A stretch of DNA of 6,812 nucleotides from Bacteroidales bacterium (GTDB taxonomy: Bacteria; Bacteroidota; Bacteroidia; Bacteroidales; P3): assembly GCA_016281475.1 (NCBI GenBank), contig JAEEIS010000198.1, forward strand, positions 1 through 6,812, in the 5' to 3' direction. Of this stretch, positions 5,601-6,812 are shown piece after piece. The notes under the pieces were generated by a model. That model was not told the DNA's origin. It saw only the letters and a program-made list of their open reading frames with translations, and did no database searches. The position numbers were made by a program, and so were the translations under genes. Position 1 is the stretch's first letter. Every line of letters begins with the position of its first letter.

Positions 5601-6023
5601 CTAATTGTTATTGTTGATTATTCTAAACTTAAAGTAGTTGTTTCGTATGCGCCACTCATAGAGCAGCCACAGAACGAAATAGCCGTTGGTAAAAACCTCG
5701 TAAATCCACGTCCACGGGCTGGCCAGATGCAGAAAGCGTTTGATGGTCCACAACACTATGTCGAGGACGAACAGCCTGTCCCACCACTTCTCGCGGTCGG
5801 CGAATTCGAGGGTGGTCTCGCTGCGTGGCGAAAGGGCGACGCGCCGGGTGGCAGAGATGAAGGGCACCATGCTCTGGATGGTGACGGCATACTCCCCCAT
5901 GGGCATTTCGATGGAGACTTTTTTGGCCTTCATAATGCCTACGAACTGCCCGTCGATGAGCAGTTTGTGGGGGATGTTGACCGAGAACTTGCCTCGCCGC
6001 TGGACGATGTGGAGGAGTGCCAT
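5601..6023 (-). CDS. Small membrane protein with a PEGA-like N-terminal domain
   Basis: 140 residues, no named family assigned. Residues 1-76 look like a small beta domain: LLIDGQFVGIMKAKKVSIEMPMGEYAVTIQ follows the pattern of PEGA-like repeats ('IDG-x-x-VG ... P-x-G-x-Y-x-V'). Two hydrophobic segments follow, at about 84-100 (weak, interrupted by charges) and 106-123 (WIYEVFTNGYFVLWLLYEW), and a basic tail ending in four asparagines. There is no signal peptide, so the beta domain probably sits in the cytoplasm with the tail region in the inner membrane. It starts 2 bases after the rhodanese gene's stop and ends 6 bases before the next gene, so it is translationally linked to both. Confidence 0.75.
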   Translation of the reverse strand: MALLHIVQRRGKFSVNIPHKLLIDGQFVGIMKAKKVSIEMPMGEYAVTIQSMVPFISATRRVALSPRSETTLEFADREKWWDRLFVLDIVLWTIKRFLHLASPWTWIYEVFTNGYFVLWLLYEWRIRNNYFKFRIINNNN

Positions 6024-6025
6024 AA

Positions 6026-6469
6026 TTATTTCACGACAGACTTACCCGCCTTTTCCCAAGCCAGGATGCCGCCTTTCAGCTCTATCACCTTGTAGCCCAT
6101 CTTCACCAACGCGGAGGCGGCGGCACTGCTGCGACGGCCACTGCGGCAGTATACCGCCACGGTGAAACGATTCTTGATGCCCTCGGCGTTCCACAGCTTT
6201 TCGAAGTCGTCGCCCCACGCCACGTTGGTTGCTCCCTGTATGTGGCCTTCGGCAAACTCCTTCGGTGTGCGGACATCCACCAGCACAACGCTTTTCGACA
6301 TCATGCGCTGCGCGAACTCCTCCACAGGCAAGGACTCGACTTTTTCGGCCTTGGCCTGCTGGCAGCAACTGCCTTTCTTTTGGCAGCACTTGTGACCAGA
6401 TTCTTGTGCCTCGACGGCAAACAGCATAGTCATCATCATGGCAAATACAACTAATCTTTTCATCATCAT
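6026..6469 (-). CDS. Exported rhodanese-like protein with N-terminal Cys-Cys pairs
   Basis: 147 residues. A signal peptide (MMMKRLVVFAMMMTMLFAVEA, cut before Q22) sends it to the periplasm. A single rhodanese domain covers about 44-143: VVLVDVRTPKEFAEGHIQGA (61-80) and the active-site loop YCRSGRRS with catalytic cysteine C108, then GYKVIELKGGILAWE (125-139). These domains carry sulfur as a cysteine persulfide. Between signal and domain lies KCCQKKGSCCQQ (C28, C29, C35, C36), an unusual pair of Cys-Cys motifs that could bind metal or take part in disulfide or sulfur exchange; this role is inferred. Three ATG codons in a row (6469, 6466, 6463) are equally usable starts and leave the mature protein unchanged. 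It is followed after 2 bases by the PEGA-like protein gene. Confidence 0.92.
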   Translation of the reverse strand: MMMKRLVVFAMMMTMLFAVEAQESGHKCCQKKGSCCQQAKAEKVESLPVEEFAQRMMSKSVVLVDVRTPKEFAEGHIQGATNVAWGDDFEKLWNAEGIKNRFTVAVYCRSGRRSSAAASALVKMGYKVIELKGGILAWEKAGKSVVK

Positions 6470-6505
6470 ATTAATATTATCATCATAGATCGTTGCTTTT
6501 CTATT

Positions 6506-6812
6506 TCACATACTATAGTCGTCAATTTGTTTCAAAAAGTACTTGCCCTCGACCAGAACGAAACGGAACTCTATCAAGATTCCCGTATCTTCCACCGTTG
6601 CCGAAAAGCAATCCTCATAGTCAGTCTGATTCTCAGTACAGGTAGTGACGGACACAATATAATTGGGGAAAAACTCACGCAAATCGGAACAGACAAACGT
6701 GTGCCACCGGTCGGTGCCGTCAGACTTATCGATGACCGTAACGGTGTTGGTATCCTCATAGTTGTGGACTGTCAACACTATAGGAGACAACGTCCTCGAC
6801 AGGCGGACCTCG
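6506..6812 (-). CDS. Unknown protein, C-terminal fragment (5' end outside window)
   Basis: The frame is open from the right edge to the stop at 6506-6508, giving about 102 residues; any start inside the window (a TTG at 6788-6790) is doubtful, because the frame continues upstream without a stop (EVRLSRT before it). The visible part alternates beta strands (TVTVIDKSDG, YIVSVTTCTENQTDYEDCF, ILIEFRFVLVEGKYFLKQID) and ends in DDYSM. The strand pair followed by 'EGKYFLKQID' resembles the end of NTF2-like or similar small alpha/beta lipoprotein domains in Bacteroidota, but I do not assign a family. The rhodanese gene begins 36 bases downstream, with no promoter visible between, so it may head that operon. 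Confidence 0.65.
   Translation of the reverse strand, partial: EVRLSRTLSPIVLTVHNYEDTNTVTVIDKSDGTDRWHTFVCSDLREFFPNYIVSVTTCTENQTDYEDCFSATVEDTGILIEFRFVLVEGKYFLKQIDDYSM

Noticed and set aside
4434..6165. Several plus-strand open frames of 120-185 codons opposite the right-hand genes
   Set aside because: All are antisense to genes with recognisable domains or signal peptides, and none has a family motif of its own.

Overview
The window looks like a piece of a Bacteroidales (Bacteroidota) chromosome. Position 1-103 is the 5' end of a 16S rRNA gene on the minus strand, with a Bacteroidales-type V1 region. Promoters follow the Bacteroidota pattern (TTTG around -33, TAnnTTTG around -7), exported proteins have signal peptides ending in A|Q, and one protein carries a C-terminal type IX secretion (T9SS) sorting domain. 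I cannot place it below order level. Every gene I accept is on the minus strand, so the window is transcribed right to left, into the rRNA operon.

From left to right: the 16S start (1-103), its leader (104-248) and a strong rRNA promoter (254-283), with an AT-rich gap behind it (391-668) holding a possible second promoter. Next is a relatively AT-rich block of four unknown genes (669-3210). In transcription order they are a secreted protein, a second secreted protein, a lipoprotein and a small three-helix membrane protein. Spacings are short and a well-formed promoter lies at 3263-3294, so they look like one operon for cell-envelope proteins of unknown role. A 398-base non-coding gap (3211-3608) follows. 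It contains a 194-base tract with a single G on the plus strand, and a tandem/inverted repeat.

The right half is more GC-rich. It holds an AlkD-type DNA alkylation repair glycosylase (3609-4319), a mirrored 8-bp-period repeat filling the next gap, a T9SS-exported YD-repeat protein (4395-5594), a small membrane protein with a PEGA-like head (5601-6023), an exported rhodanese with two N-terminal Cys-Cys pairs (6026-6469), and the C-terminal part of an unknown gene running off the right edge (6506-6812). The last four are spaced by 6, 2 and 36 bases and are probably co-transcribed.

No mobile element, tRNA or CRISPR array is visible, and no known defence or biosynthetic system. The most unusual signals are the change in base composition and strand skew near 3540, the C-depleted transcript strand upstream of the four-gene block, and that block of unrecognised envelope proteins.
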